Origin: Aureococcus anophagefferens | Lineage: Eukaryota > Sar > Pelagophyceae > Pelagomonadales > Pelagomonadaceae | NCBI RefSeq assembly: GCF_000186865.1 | Contig: NW_008705562.1 | Location: 803,737 to 867,736, forward strand | Direction: 5' to 3' | DNA length: 64,000 bases | In this document: positions 47,161 through 57,400 of the stretch, piece after piece | Layout of the letters: the number at the start of each line of letters is the position of its first letter | How positions within the stretch are numbered: position 1 is the first letter of the stretch | The notes under the pieces: model-generated | Told to the model about the DNA's origin: nothing | Databases searched by the model: none | What the model saw: only the letters and a program-made list of their open reading frames with translations | Position numbers and translations under genes: made by a program

Positions 47161-50100
47161 ATGCCGGGCCTCGCGCTGACGACGGTCTGGGTCCCGGAGA
47201 CGACCCCGCAGCTGCTGTACTGCTCCGCCGGGTCGCGGTCCCTCGACTCCCCGACGGCGGCCGTGGAGACGACGTCCGCGGGCTGCGACGCGGCCATGTG
47301 CTACGCCGCGCGCCGCGAGACGGGCGGCCCGAGCACGCGGCGCTGGACCTTCGGCCCGCCCCAGAAGAACGTCACGAGCGACCGGGGCCCGCGGTGGCGC
47401 GTCTGCTGCTACCGCGACGCCAGGGTGGCCATCGGCATGGTCGCGCAGGACCGGTTCGGGCAGTCCCAGCTCCGGTCGTTCGCGGAGCGCATCGCCGAGA
47501 TCGTCGCGCCCGTCGTCGACGAGTGCGCGGCGTCCGCGGCCCACGCCAACGCGGCGCTGGCGATCCTGGCGCGGGAGGTGGAGCGCTGCAACGACCGCGG
47601 CCTGGGCCACCTCGTGCCGCTCGAGGCCGCGTCGGCGTGCGTCGCGTGCGGCGGCGCGCTGGGCAAGCGGGGCGGCACCCGGGACGCCATGGCCGTCAAC
47701 TGCCACGACTGCGGCGACGTGCTCTGCGCGCTCTGCGCGCCGCAGCTCCCGGGGTCCGGCGACGGCGACGAGGCGTCGGGGCCCCGGCGGTCGTGCGGCG
47801 ACTGCGCGCACGCGCGGCAGACGGGGCGGCGCGTGCTGCGCATGCAGCCGCCCACGGGCGGCGACGAGGTCAAGGCCTTCGCGCTGCGGGCCCTCTTCGA
47901 CGAGCGCGCGAGCGACGAGGGGTTGTTGGACGAGGCGGGCTTCGTCGAATTGTGCAAAGCCGCGTGCCGCCACCCGCTCGTCGTCGAGCCGCGGAGCCTC
48001 GAGCGCGAGCTGCGCCACGGCGCCAACGTGCTGCGCCTGGACGTGACGGAGCTCGAGCGGCGCTTCCGGTCCGCGCCGCAGGCGGCTTTGGATTTCGAGG
48101 CCGCGCGGAACTGCCTCGTCGAGAGCTGCCGGCCCGCGTGGCCCGAGCGCGCGCTCGCCGGCCCGCCGCCCGACGACGACGAGGAAACGAAGGACGAGGA
48201 GACGAAGGAGGAGCGCGTCGTGGAGGACCCGGCCGCGCGCGCGGCCGCGTGGGGGTCCGCGAGCTGGTGGAAGCCCGTGTGGAAATCAACCGCTGGAACG
48301 CCCTGTCCAGCAAAAACTTCAAACCTCTCGAGCTCGGCCAAATCGAAGTCGATTCGGGTGATTTTTGGACGAATCGATTGCTCTCGTCGAGTTCTCGAAG
48401 CACAGATGAAGAGCTCGCGTCGAAACTGTCGCATACGCGCACATTGAAGTCGGGTTGAAGATTTGAGTCCCACGCAGGTGGAAGCCCGACAAGAAGCCCG
48501 CGCTGCGCCACGCGTCGCGCACGGGCTGGGGCAGCCTCGTGTCCCGCGACGGCCTCGTGAAGAAGCGCGTCTGGCTCGAACTGCGCGACGCGCCGCCGCG
48601 GACGTTACGGTACGCGCCGGACACCGCGAGCCCGCGGCGCGCCTTAGTGTATCTGAACCGCGTGCGCGTGATCCGCTGCGACGCGCCCTGCACGCTCCAG
48701 CTGCGCCTCAATTTACCGAACGACGACGTGGGCGACCCGGACCTGGTCGACGCCGTCGTGCTGCGCTTCGAGACGCCGTCGGCGACGTGCAGCTGGTGGT
48801 CGGCTTTGAGCGCGTCGCGCCGCGAGGCGAAGACGGAGAGCCGGGGCGCGCTGGCGAAGCTCAGCGAGCTGTCCACATTAAAAACGGACGACGCCATGAG
48901 TTATATCGTGGGCGGCGCCTGGTACAACAAGATGGCCAACTTCCTCGTGTGCGCGGTGGACTGCACGGGCGGCCAGCCCTTCGAGGGGCCCGAGCGGCCG
49001 TTCATGCAGCTCAACCGGCCGCCGGGCCCGGCGCCCGCGCGCGTCCCCGGCAAGCCCCTGGGCGGCGCGGGCAACGCGCGCAAGTCGTCGATCATCCGCG
49101 CGCGCGACGTCGACCGGCGGGGCGGCGACGACGATTTCGACGCGGACCCCGTGCCCGAGCTCGGCGACTCGCTGCCGGAGCGCGCGTTCTCCGTCGCCGG
49201 GCCCGAGGTCAAGGCGGCCTACCAGTCGCTGCTCAAGGTCATCATCCGGCCGCCGCGCGCGACCTACGACGAGCGGCGGCTGGGCGTCGCGGATTTCGCG
49301 ATCAAGACGGAGGCGACGACGCACCGGACCTTCGGCACGCTGAAAAGTTCGGTCACCGTGGTCCACCGCGAGGACCTGAGCGTCCCCAACGAGCGCGGCC
49401 TGGAGGTCCGCGCGTCGCTGTGGACGCCGCGGACCGTGGGCGTCGACTACGACCGCCTGGGGCCCGGCGGCCACCGGCCGCCGTGCGTCGTCTACGTCCA
49501 CGGCAACGCGTGCAACCGGCTCGGCGCGCTGAGCCTGCTGCGGCCGCTGTGCCTCGGGGGCATCGCGCTCTGCGCCGTGGACTGCGCGGGGTCGGGCAAC
49601 TCGGGCGGCGAGTTCGTGAGTTTGGGCCACTTCGAGCGCGACGACGTCGCCGCGGTCGTCGACGAGCTCAAGCGGAAGAAGCTCGTCGGCCGCGTCGCGC
49701 TCTGGGGGCGGTCCATGGGCGCGGCGACGGCGCTCTTGTACGCGTCGACGCGGGACCCGGACGTCGCGGCCGTCGTCGCCGACTCGCCCTACAGCGGCCT
49801 CGTGCGCCTCTGCCGCGAGCTCGTCGGCAAGGTCCGGCGCCGCGCGGAGGGCGACGGCGACTCGTCGGCGCCGCGCAACTTCGTCGCCGGGGCCGTCACG
49901 GAGGCGGCGCTGGCGCTCGTGCGGTCCTCCGTGAAGCACCGCGCGGGCTTCGACGTCTACGACGTCGCGCCCATCGAGCACGTCGCGAACATGCGGCACT
50001 CGGCGACGCCCGCGCTCTTCGTCCACGGCAAGCTCGACGACTTCATCAACTGCCAGCACTCCGTGGACCTCCACGAGTCCCACGGCGGCGACGCGAGTCT

Positions 50101-50386
50101 GCTGCTGCTGGACGTGGACCACCAGGCGAACCGGCCCGCGTCCGCGCTCATCCAGAGCTGCCTCTTCCTCTACGACCGCTTGTTGCCGACGGACGACGCC
50201 GCGGAGGCGCGCGCCAAGTACGTCGCCCACCTCGACAAGCTCGCGGACCAGGGCCACCTCGGCGCGACGGAGGCGTCGGCCGCGGAGGCGTCGGGCCTGA
50301 GCCGCGACCGCCAGCGCGCGGTCGAGGACGCGGTCGCCGCGCGCGTCGCGGGGCGCTTCAACGGCAAGGGGGGCATGTTCGGCTAA
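47161..50386 (+). CDS. FYVE-like zinc finger / PH / alpha-beta hydrolase protein, two exons
   Basis: The exons are 47161-48266 and 48478-50386 (1004 residues). Residues 1-150 are of unknown fold. A zinc-finger segment (ACVACGGALGKRG, NCHDCGDVLCALCAPQL, RRSCGDCAHARQ) has the paired CxxC layout of FYVE-type fingers, which bind endosomal phosphoinositide. After an acidic hinge, where the intron lies, comes a PH-like domain (TGWGSLVSRDGLVKKRVWLE, VVLRFETPSATCSWWSAL). The C-terminal 350 residues are a BEM46-type alpha/beta hydrolase: VVYVHGNACNRLGALSL, nucleophile GRSMGAATALLYAS, FVHGKLDDFINCQHS and LLLDVDHQANRP. A membrane-associated lipid or peptide hydrolase is likely. The intron is introner 4. 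The ATG at 47161 is the first in frame. Confidence 0.8.
48267..48477 (+). mobile_element. Introner element 4 (211-bp intron)
   Basis: The left inverted repeat GTGTGGAAATCAA starts at 48277 and is identical to that of introner 3. The right end TTGAGTCCCACGC is its imperfect complement, followed by AG. The direct repeat GTGGAAGCCC lies at 48267-48276 and 48478-48487. The donor GT is the first two bases of the left direct repeat. The core is at 48353-48372 (one mismatch). Removing 211 bp restores the frame (SASW|WKPDKK). Confidence 0.92.
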
Positions 50387-50395
50387 TCTCTTTTA

Positions 50396-51600
50396 TTAGG
50401 AGGCCTCGGAGCGGCGCTGGATGAGCGAGCGGATCGTGTGGGCGGGGATGAGGTGGAGGTGCTCCAGGGGCTCGTTCGTCACCGGCGACGTGCGCGCGCG
50501 CTCGAACCACGCCTCGATCGCGCGGCGCTCGTACGTGTGGCCGTCCGCCGCGATGACCGGGTCCGTCATCATCTCGAAGGTGATGGGGCAGAGGAACTCC
50601 TCCGGCACGTCGTCGTCGCGCGGCGGCGGCGCGGGACGAGCGGGCGGCGGCGGCGCGGGCAGCGGCACAGGACACACAGGCGGCAGCACAGGACGAGCGG
50701 GCGGCGGCGGGATGGCCTCGCCTGCGAACCGGACGTCCACCGCGATCGGCCTGCCGCGTCGCTCGCCGACGAGGTACGTCACGCGCGCGCCAACGCTTTT
50801 CCACGGAGTCGTCCAAATATCCCCTTTCAGCCCAGAGCCGTGGCAGAAGATCGCCTTCCCCGCGCCGGCGGGCGTGATGAAGCCGTAGTTGTCGCCTTGC
50901 GTCCACGAGAGGATTTTGCCGGAGTGGCGACTGCTCTGCGGAGCCGGCGCCGGCGGCGCCGGCGCCGGCGCCGGGGGAGCAATGGCATCGCGGATCCTCG
51001 CACCGTCCTGCCGCGACAGGCCGACGTCGGCGTAATCCTCGAGCGACAACAGCGGCAGCAGCTCCAGCGTCACCTCGGCGGCGGCGAAGTTCTTGCCGTA
51101 GCGGTCCAACTTGAGGCTCGACAGGAGCTGTTCGAGCGTCGTCGGCGGAGGCTTGGGCCTCGGCGCGGCTGCGGGCTTCGGCGGTTGCGGCGGCGGCGGC
51201 GGCGGCCTCGGCGCGGCGGGCGTCGGCGGCGGCGGCGGAGGCCTCGGCGCGTCGGGCGGAGGCGCGGGCGGCGCGACCGGTGCGACGCGCTTCGGCCTTT
51301 GCGCAGCCGGCGGCTGTCGCGTCGGTAAGAGGCGCGCGAGGTCATCATCGTCGTCGGAAGCCGAGGACTCCGCATCGGGGGACGCCGCCGCCGGAGAGGC
51401 CGGCGCGGGCGGAGGCGCGGGCGCCGGCGCGGCGACGGGCGCCGCGGCCTTCTTCTTCTGCTTCTTCTTCTGCTTCTTCTTCTGCTTCTTCGACGCCTCC
51501 TGCTCCTCGTCGTCGAGCATGTCCAAGAGCGCCTCCTCGGCCGCCGCCGCCGACTCCGCGGTCCGCGAGGGGTCGCCGACGCTCTTCGCGACCTTGCTCG
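50396..51600 (-). repeat. 3' part of copy 1, near-identical in blocks to 54417-55590
   Basis: Blocks of near-identity to copy 2 include the U-box (50402-50640 against 54423-54660), the SAM region (50970-51120 against 54955-55105) and the Lys-rich and upstream Ala/Asp region (51285-51600 against 55260-55580). The cold-shock-like segment between U-box and SAM (about 50730-50930 against 54730-54930) does not align well in DNA. Confidence 0.85.
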
Positions 51601-54283
51601 CCTTTCGAGCGAGGATCTTTTCACGCGCTTCGAGGCCAGTCTGGGCGATGTGTCGCAACTTGGATTCCAGGACGTCGCCCGGGCTGTTAAACTCTTCATC
51701 ACAACACATGATTCCGAGAAAGCAGCGAGCAAGATGAGCTTTGGGGTCGCGCGCCTTAATCCGCGGCGCCATCGAAGCGATTTCCTCGTGAAAGATAGTA
51801 CGTGCGAGCATGCATGATGGCGGTTCGCACCCCTCTTCCCAATCATATTCGCCGTCACAATTCATGTCCCATTCTTGGTCATCATACCGCGCGATGACAA
51901 GTAGGAGCTCCAACGCTGCGAGTCGAGACGATGGACGCTGTGCTTTTAGCAACGCGAGGAGCGCGTCGACGACTTCCTGCTCGTGAGCCATAGCGTGGAA
52001 CCAATCGTAGTCTCCGAGATAATAGTTCAAGACGCCGTGTCCGTCATCCTCCGCGCAGAGGACTTGGTGCGCGAGGATGTGCACGGCCACGTCGCGGATC
52101 TGAACGCAGTCGCCTTCGCCGAGCAGGTCTGCTTGCGTTTCGTAGTCAAAGTGTAGCAGGTCTGCTCGCGTGGACGTCATCTCTAGTGATTCGGTGCGTG
52201 ACAGTAAGTCGAGGATGTTTTCGCCATAAGATTCAGGGAACGGAGACTCTTCATCGTCGCCGCGCGGGTGATCGCAAATCATTATCGAACCGAGTGCCTC
52301 TACGAGGGTGTGCAGCACCGGTGTCGCAAGGTCAGTGTTCAAGGCTTGCATGAACGCTCCGGCGACCTCCAAATAGAATTTTGTTATCTTGCCATGCAGA
52401 TTTTTGAATGCTTTTGGGAACTGGACCGCGAATCCGCACAACATGGTCGTGACCGCCGAGACGCGCCAGGACACGTATCGGTATCCATCCTCAAAGTTCA
52501 TCCGCATCGCCCGGTGGCAACCCCATAGAAGCCGTGTCATGTCGCACACCGGAGCGAAATCAGTGGACGGCTGCCTAGCCCATTTCCCTGTGACGAGCCC
52601 CATTAAATAGACGACGCCAGCGACGACTTGACGTCCTGATAGGCTGTGGAGCAAAACGAGATGCGTGCTCTGTAAGAAAGCGCCCTCTTCAAGCATGATC
52701 AGGTCTGGCGCATCGCCGAGCAAGGTGCGAAAGTTTGAAATGAAAATATTGGCGACGCGTTCATAGAGACGCTCGTGCGCGTCGCTGACCGTCGTGCCGC
52801 TGAGACGGTCCATATAAGCGAGCCACAGCTGCGCGACTCGGAGATTGAGATGGCCGGCTGTCGATTGGAGCAGCCCGTTCAGTTTATTTGACAAGGCAAT
52901 CCCAGCTTCTGTTTTCGCGACGTCGAGGTCTTCGGCCCACGAAATACCGAGCTGTAGACGCATGAAGTCGACATCTTCCAGCGTCTCGAGGGGTAAATCA
53001 GGATCGAGTCCGACGTGGGTCTTGCCGTCGTGTAGCACGGTGATCGACATAAGACCCGCTTCAAGGAGCAGGATCGCGACCCGCGTACAGATAGGGGACA
53101 CTGAAATCCCGGCCAGTGGCCCGAGGAATCCATTCAATGACTGCACGCCTGGAATGTCTATATCGAGGTTGTCGCTGAGATCGAGCCCACGCACGAGGTC
53201 CCGGAACACGCCCTCGGAAACCAAGCAGTTCCGGTCCACGCGCTCGAGGTGATGGGTGCGCGAAAGGTGAGCGAGCGTCTCAATCGTTCCTCTAAAGATG
53301 TCACCCGTTTGCGTCTTGATCGGCTTAAATGTGAGGCCGACGTCCACCAAAGCGCAAATTTCCGTGAAGCTTGCGGGGGCGATGCATGGCTTGGTCTTTG
53401 ACTCCTGAATGAGGGCCAATGGCAAGAGGTAAAGCAAATCCAGGAGCGCGCACTCGACGCATTCCTGATGCTTCGCGTTCATGCCGAAGCCAACGTATTT
53501 GACCTTGTTCGTCGAAGCGATGTTCGCGATGTATGGCCGCGGCGACTCCAATTCTTCGTCCGCGGTCAGCTCGAAGCAGTAGGACCAGAAAAAGAGACGG
53601 CGGGAACCGGACGCCGAGAGGAAATGCGCTAGGAGATCCGCGAGGATGGCTTTCGAGATCGATGGATCCCCGGGCACGTCGTGGACGGCGCGCACGACGC
53701 GAAGGGCCTCGAGCCGACGGAGGCGAATGTCTAAAGCGGCGCGGCTGTTGCCACTGAGCTCCCCGCCGCTGGTCAAGAGGACGATGGAGAGCAGCGGCTT
53801 CGCGACGCGCGCCTTGAGCTCCTCGGACGCCTTCCGGAGCGCCGGGCTCGCGAACGCCGCCCGCAGGAAGCGCAGGTCCTTCGGCAGGGGCTCTTTCCTC
53901 GGCAGGGACTCTTTCCCCGCCACGAGCCGGTTCACGCCCGCGCGCATGCGCTCGGTCCCGCGAAGGGCGAGCGAGGGTTGGCAGCCGGCCCGCGCGACGC
54001 GGCACGTCGTCGAGATCGCGGACGCGGATTGGAGGACGGCGGCGTCGCCCAGGATCGCGTCGAGTTTACGCGAGAGCTTTTTGACGTTTTTGACGATGTC
54101 GACGTCCTCCGCGCTCTCGTCGAGCAGCTTGTGGTAGTCGTAGCTGTGCGCCAGGACGAAGCCCAGCGACGAAGCCGAGAGGGCCCGCGTCGATCTATGT
54201 GCGGCCCCCGGCGGTCCCCCGCCGACGGTCTTGAGTCGCGGCGATCGCGAGCCACGCGCAACAATACCAGGTTTAGAGGACAT
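50396..54283 (-). CDS. U-box E3 ligase-like protein with SAM and cold-shock-like domains (copy 1)
   Basis: This is a 1295-residue protein. The first 900 residues are helical and Leu-rich, without recognised repeats, probably an ARM/HEAT-like scaffold. Then follow a Lys-rich stretch (KKQKKKQKKKQKKK, about 930-950), Pro/Ala linkers, and a SAM-like domain (LLSSLKLDRYGKNFAAAEVT, LSLEDYADVGLSRQDGARIR; about 1050-1098). A cold-shock-like OB domain (SGKILSWTQGDNYGFITP, IFCHGSG; about 1118-1184) comes next. A C-terminal U-box (EEFLCPITFEMMTDPVIAAD, GHTYERRAIEAWF; about 1224-1290) binds E2 and gives ubiquitin-ligase activity. I do not know this domain order from any named family. An RNA-linked ubiquitin ligase is the obvious guess. 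The next gene on the same strand is a paralogue. The stop is 9 bp from the convergent hydrolase gene. Confidence 0.82.
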   Translation of the reverse strand: MSSKPGIVARGSRSPRLKTVGGGPPGAAHRSTRALSASSLGFVLAHSYDYHKLLDESAEDVDIVKNVKKLSRKLDAILGDAAVLQSASAISTTCRVARAGCQPSLALRGTERMRAGVNRLVAGKESLPRKEPLPKDLRFLRAAFASPALRKASEELKARVAKPLLSIVLLTSGGELSGNSRAALDIRLRRLEALRVVRAVHDVPGDPSISKAILADLLAHFLSASGSRRLFFWSYCFELTADEELESPRPYIANIASTNKVKYVGFGMNAKHQECVECALLDLLYLLPLALIQESKTKPCIAPASFTEICALVDVGLTFKPIKTQTGDIFRGTIETLAHLSRTHHLERVDRNCLVSEGVFRDLVRGLDLSDNLDIDIPGVQSLNGFLGPLAGISVSPICTRVAILLLEAGLMSITVLHDGKTHVGLDPDLPLETLEDVDFMRLQLGISWAEDLDVAKTEAGIALSNKLNGLLQSTAGHLNLRVAQLWLAYMDRLSGTTVSDAHERLYERVANIFISNFRTLLGDAPDLIMLEEGAFLQSTHLVLLHSLSGRQVVAGVVYLMGLVTGKWARQPSTDFAPVCDMTRLLWGCHRAMRMNFEDGYRYVSWRVSAVTTMLCGFAVQFPKAFKNLHGKITKFYLEVAGAFMQALNTDLATPVLHTLVEALGSIMICDHPRGDDEESPFPESYGENILDLLSRTESLEMTSTRADLLHFDYETQADLLGEGDCVQIRDVAVHILAHQVLCAEDDGHGVLNYYLGDYDWFHAMAHEQEVVDALLALLKAQRPSSRLAALELLLVIARYDDQEWDMNCDGEYDWEEGCEPPSCMLARTIFHEEIASMAPRIKARDPKAHLARCFLGIMCCDEEFNSPGDVLESKLRHIAQTGLEAREKILARKASKVAKSVGDPSRTAESAAAAEEALLDMLDDEEQEASKKQKKKQKKKQKKKAAAPVAAPAPAPPPAPASPAAASPDAESSASDDDDDLARLLPTRQPPAAQRPKRVAPVAPPAPPPDAPRPPPPPPTPAAPRPPPPPPQPPKPAAAPRPKPPPTTLEQLLSSLKLDRYGKNFAAAEVTLELLPLLSLEDYADVGLSRQDGARIRDAIAPPAPAPAPPAPAPQSSRHSGKILSWTQGDNYGFITPAGAGKAIFCHGSGLKGDIWTTPWKSVGARVTYLVGERRGRPIAVDVRFAGEAIPPPPARPVLPPVCPVPLPAPPPPARPAPPPRDDDVPEEFLCPITFEMMTDPVIAADGHTYERRAIEAWFERARTSPVTNEPLEHLHLIPAHTIRSLIQRRSEAS

Positions 54284-54416
54284 GACTCGCGCGTCTTGGC
54301 GCCGGCGCGCGCTCCTCCTCCTCGCGATCAGGACCGCGAGGTCTTGTGGAGATCCCGCCCGTCAAGTTCTTGCCCGCTCGCCGATCGAGAGGTCTCCCCG
54401 CGGCCTTTTAGAGGTG

Positions 54417-57400
54417 TTAGGCTTCCAAGCGGCGCTGGATGAGCGACCGGATCGTGTGGGCCGGGATGAGGTGGAGGTGCTCCAGGGGCTCGTTCGTCAC
54501 CGGCGACGTGCGCGCGCGCGAGAACCACGCCTCGATCGCGCGGCGCTCGTACGTGTGGCCGTCCGCCGCGATGACCGGGTCCGTCATCATCTCGAAGGTG
54601 ATGGGGCAGAGGAATTCCTCGGGCACGTCGTCGTCGCGCGGCGGCGGCGCGGGACGAGCGGGCGGCGGCGGCGCGGCGCGCGCGGGCGGCGCGGCGCGCG
54701 CGGGCGGCGGCGCGGGCGCGCCTTCGCGCCGGACGTCGAGCGCGATTGGCTTGTTCTGCCGAGTTCCGGTGTCGTAGCTCATGCGCGTTCCCACGAAGCT
54801 CGAAAGGTCTTTCGTGCCAAACGCCTTCAAGGCGGAAGCGTGCACGAAGATTTTTTCGCTGCCGTGATCAGGCGCGATGAGGCCGTAGCCGCGCGTCTTG
54901 ACCCAGGAGTCGAGCCGCCCCGTGGCGCGGCCCTGCGGAGCCGCCGGCGCCGGCGCCGGAGGAGCAATGGCATCGCGGATTCTCGCACCGTCCTGCCGCG
55001 ACAGGCCGACGTCGGCGTAATCCTCGAGCGACAACAGCGGCAGCAGCTCTAGCGTCACCTCGGCGGCGGCGAAGTTCTTGCCGTAGCGGTCCAACTTGAG
55101 TCTGGATAGGAGCTGCTCGAGCGTCGTCGGCGGAGGCTTGGGCCTCGGTACCGCGGCAGGCTTTGGCGGTTGCGGCGGCGGCGGAGGCCTCGGCGCGGCG
55201 GGCGCTGGCCGCGGCGCAGGCGGCCTCGGCGCGGCGGGCGCTGGCCGCGGCGCAGGCGGCGCGACCGGTGCGACGCGCTTCGGCTTTCGCACAGCCGGCG
55301 GCTGTCGCGTCGGTAAAAGGCGCGCGAGGTCATCATCGTCGTCGGAAGCCGAGGACTCCGTATCGGGGGATGACGCCGCCGGAGAGGCCGGCGCGGGCGG
55401 AGGCGGAGGCGCTGGCGCGGCGACGGGCGCCGGGCCCTTCTTCTTCTGCTTCTTCTTCTGCTTCTTCTTATGCTTTTTCGACGCCTCCTGCTCCTCGTCG
55501 TCGAGCATTTCCAAGAGCGCCTCCTCGGCCGCCGCCGCCGACTCCGCGGTCCGCGAGGGGTCGCCGACGGTGTCCTCGTTGCGCTTCCGCCGCGACATGA
55601 TCTTCTCGCGTCGCTCCGCGCTCTCGTCCGCAATATTTTGAATTTGCATCTTCAGATACTCCGCGATTCCCATGTCGTGCGCATCGGCATTCGCACTGAG
55701 GAACGCACGGACGACGTGAGCGCTCGGACACGCGGACCTGATTCGAGGCGTAACCTCCTTGATTCCATCAGCGCACACGATGCGCGCGACATCGACAGAT
55801 GCCGGCTCGTCGCCGTCCCCCCAGGAGTAATAATCTGTCCAGCAATGATCGTTCGAGACGAGAGCGAAAAGCAGTTCCAACGCAGCGAGACGCGAAGAAG
55901 GGCGTTGTGACTTCACCAAAGCAAGGAGCGCGTCGATATTGTTTCGAAGCTCGAATAACCAGTCTTCATCGCGTACGCCGTAGCTCAAAACCCCTCGCTC
56001 TTCCCAGGCATACAACACCTGATGTGCGACGATGTGGACGACGACGTCGCGGAGTTCGACGTTGTCTCCGTCGCGCTCGACGAGGTCGACGAGGCTTTCG
56101 TAGTCAAAGCTGATTTTATCCCAGTCCATGGACTCCATATTAACCGGTGACTGCGAGCGTAATAGAGCCATCAAGCCCTCAGCGTCGTCGCTGGGGAAGT
56201 CTGAATACTCGGATGCGTCGCGCTCAGGCCCATCGACCGGGAGCATGAGACGCGTCAAGATCTCGACGACTTTGATTTGAAACTCGCCATCATCTCGAAG
56301 ATGTTCTTTTGCGCGTGATTTGTCCAATGCCATGAGGAGTGATGCAGCTGCTTCGTCATGCCAGAAGTGACGATACGCTTTTTCCCAAGGCAGCGCCGCA
56401 AACTTGTGCATGATCAAAATGATCAAAAACAGCTTCCATGTAGGCGGCGCGTCGCACACGTCGTCCGAGTCCTCGTCTTGAACTGCGATGCGGATGACGC
56501 GCTGCGACTGCCACAAGAAGTGCATGAAGTCGTTCCACCGCTTTCCGAATTGCGGTGATCGCGCAAACAGTTTCACGACATGTTCGTTGAGAAACACGCT
56601 GAGTCCGGTCGCAACTTCGCGAGATGCGAGATTATGGGAGAAGGCAGACGTGATTGCATTGATCAGACCCTGTGACTCGAGCTCGAGGAGCAATTCGTCG
56701 GGAGAACGGTAGACAGGGCAACTCATTCGCGTCTGGAGGTGCATCACGAAGAGCTTCGAGACGCGCTCGTAGAGTTGACGATGGTCAGGAAGTACGACGG
56801 CTTGATCGCTTAAGTGATCCAAGCAGGCAATCCAAAGTTTCAAAGACAATGCTTGTGCAGCCACAGAGCCACCCTCGGCGCGTTCGATAGCTCCGTTGAT
56901 TGCCGTGAGAAGAGGCGCGCCGTGATTAGCGAGTGCTCCGAGATTCGCGCGCGACTGCAAACTGAGATTCGAGCTCCATTGGACCCGTAGCCGCAAACGC
57001 AGAAAGTCTTTCTCATCCAGCGTAGCCATGGAATGCTGGTGGAAAGGAACCAAGGTGTCCGACGACTTGATTGCTAGCGTGACGAGCTCTGCCTCGAGGA
57101 GCAGGACCGCGACTTCATCGATCGCCTCGTTGAGAACTGCGCCATGATCCGTCTCTTTCCGCGAGACGATCGCGCAGAGCGCCGACGTCGCAGAGATGGC
57201 GGCAGCCAACGTGGCATCTTTGTCGCTCTGGCACATTACGCGCACGAGGTCGCGCGGGATATCCTCGTGCTTGGCATCAGCGCGAGCGCTGCCGCCTAGC
57301 TCTTGCCGCTGGAGCAGAAGTCCCAGTACGTCTGAAGTCAGTCGCTTCAAGTCATAAGTCACCGCATCCGCCTTCAGCGCCAGACAGAGGTCCAGTGTGT

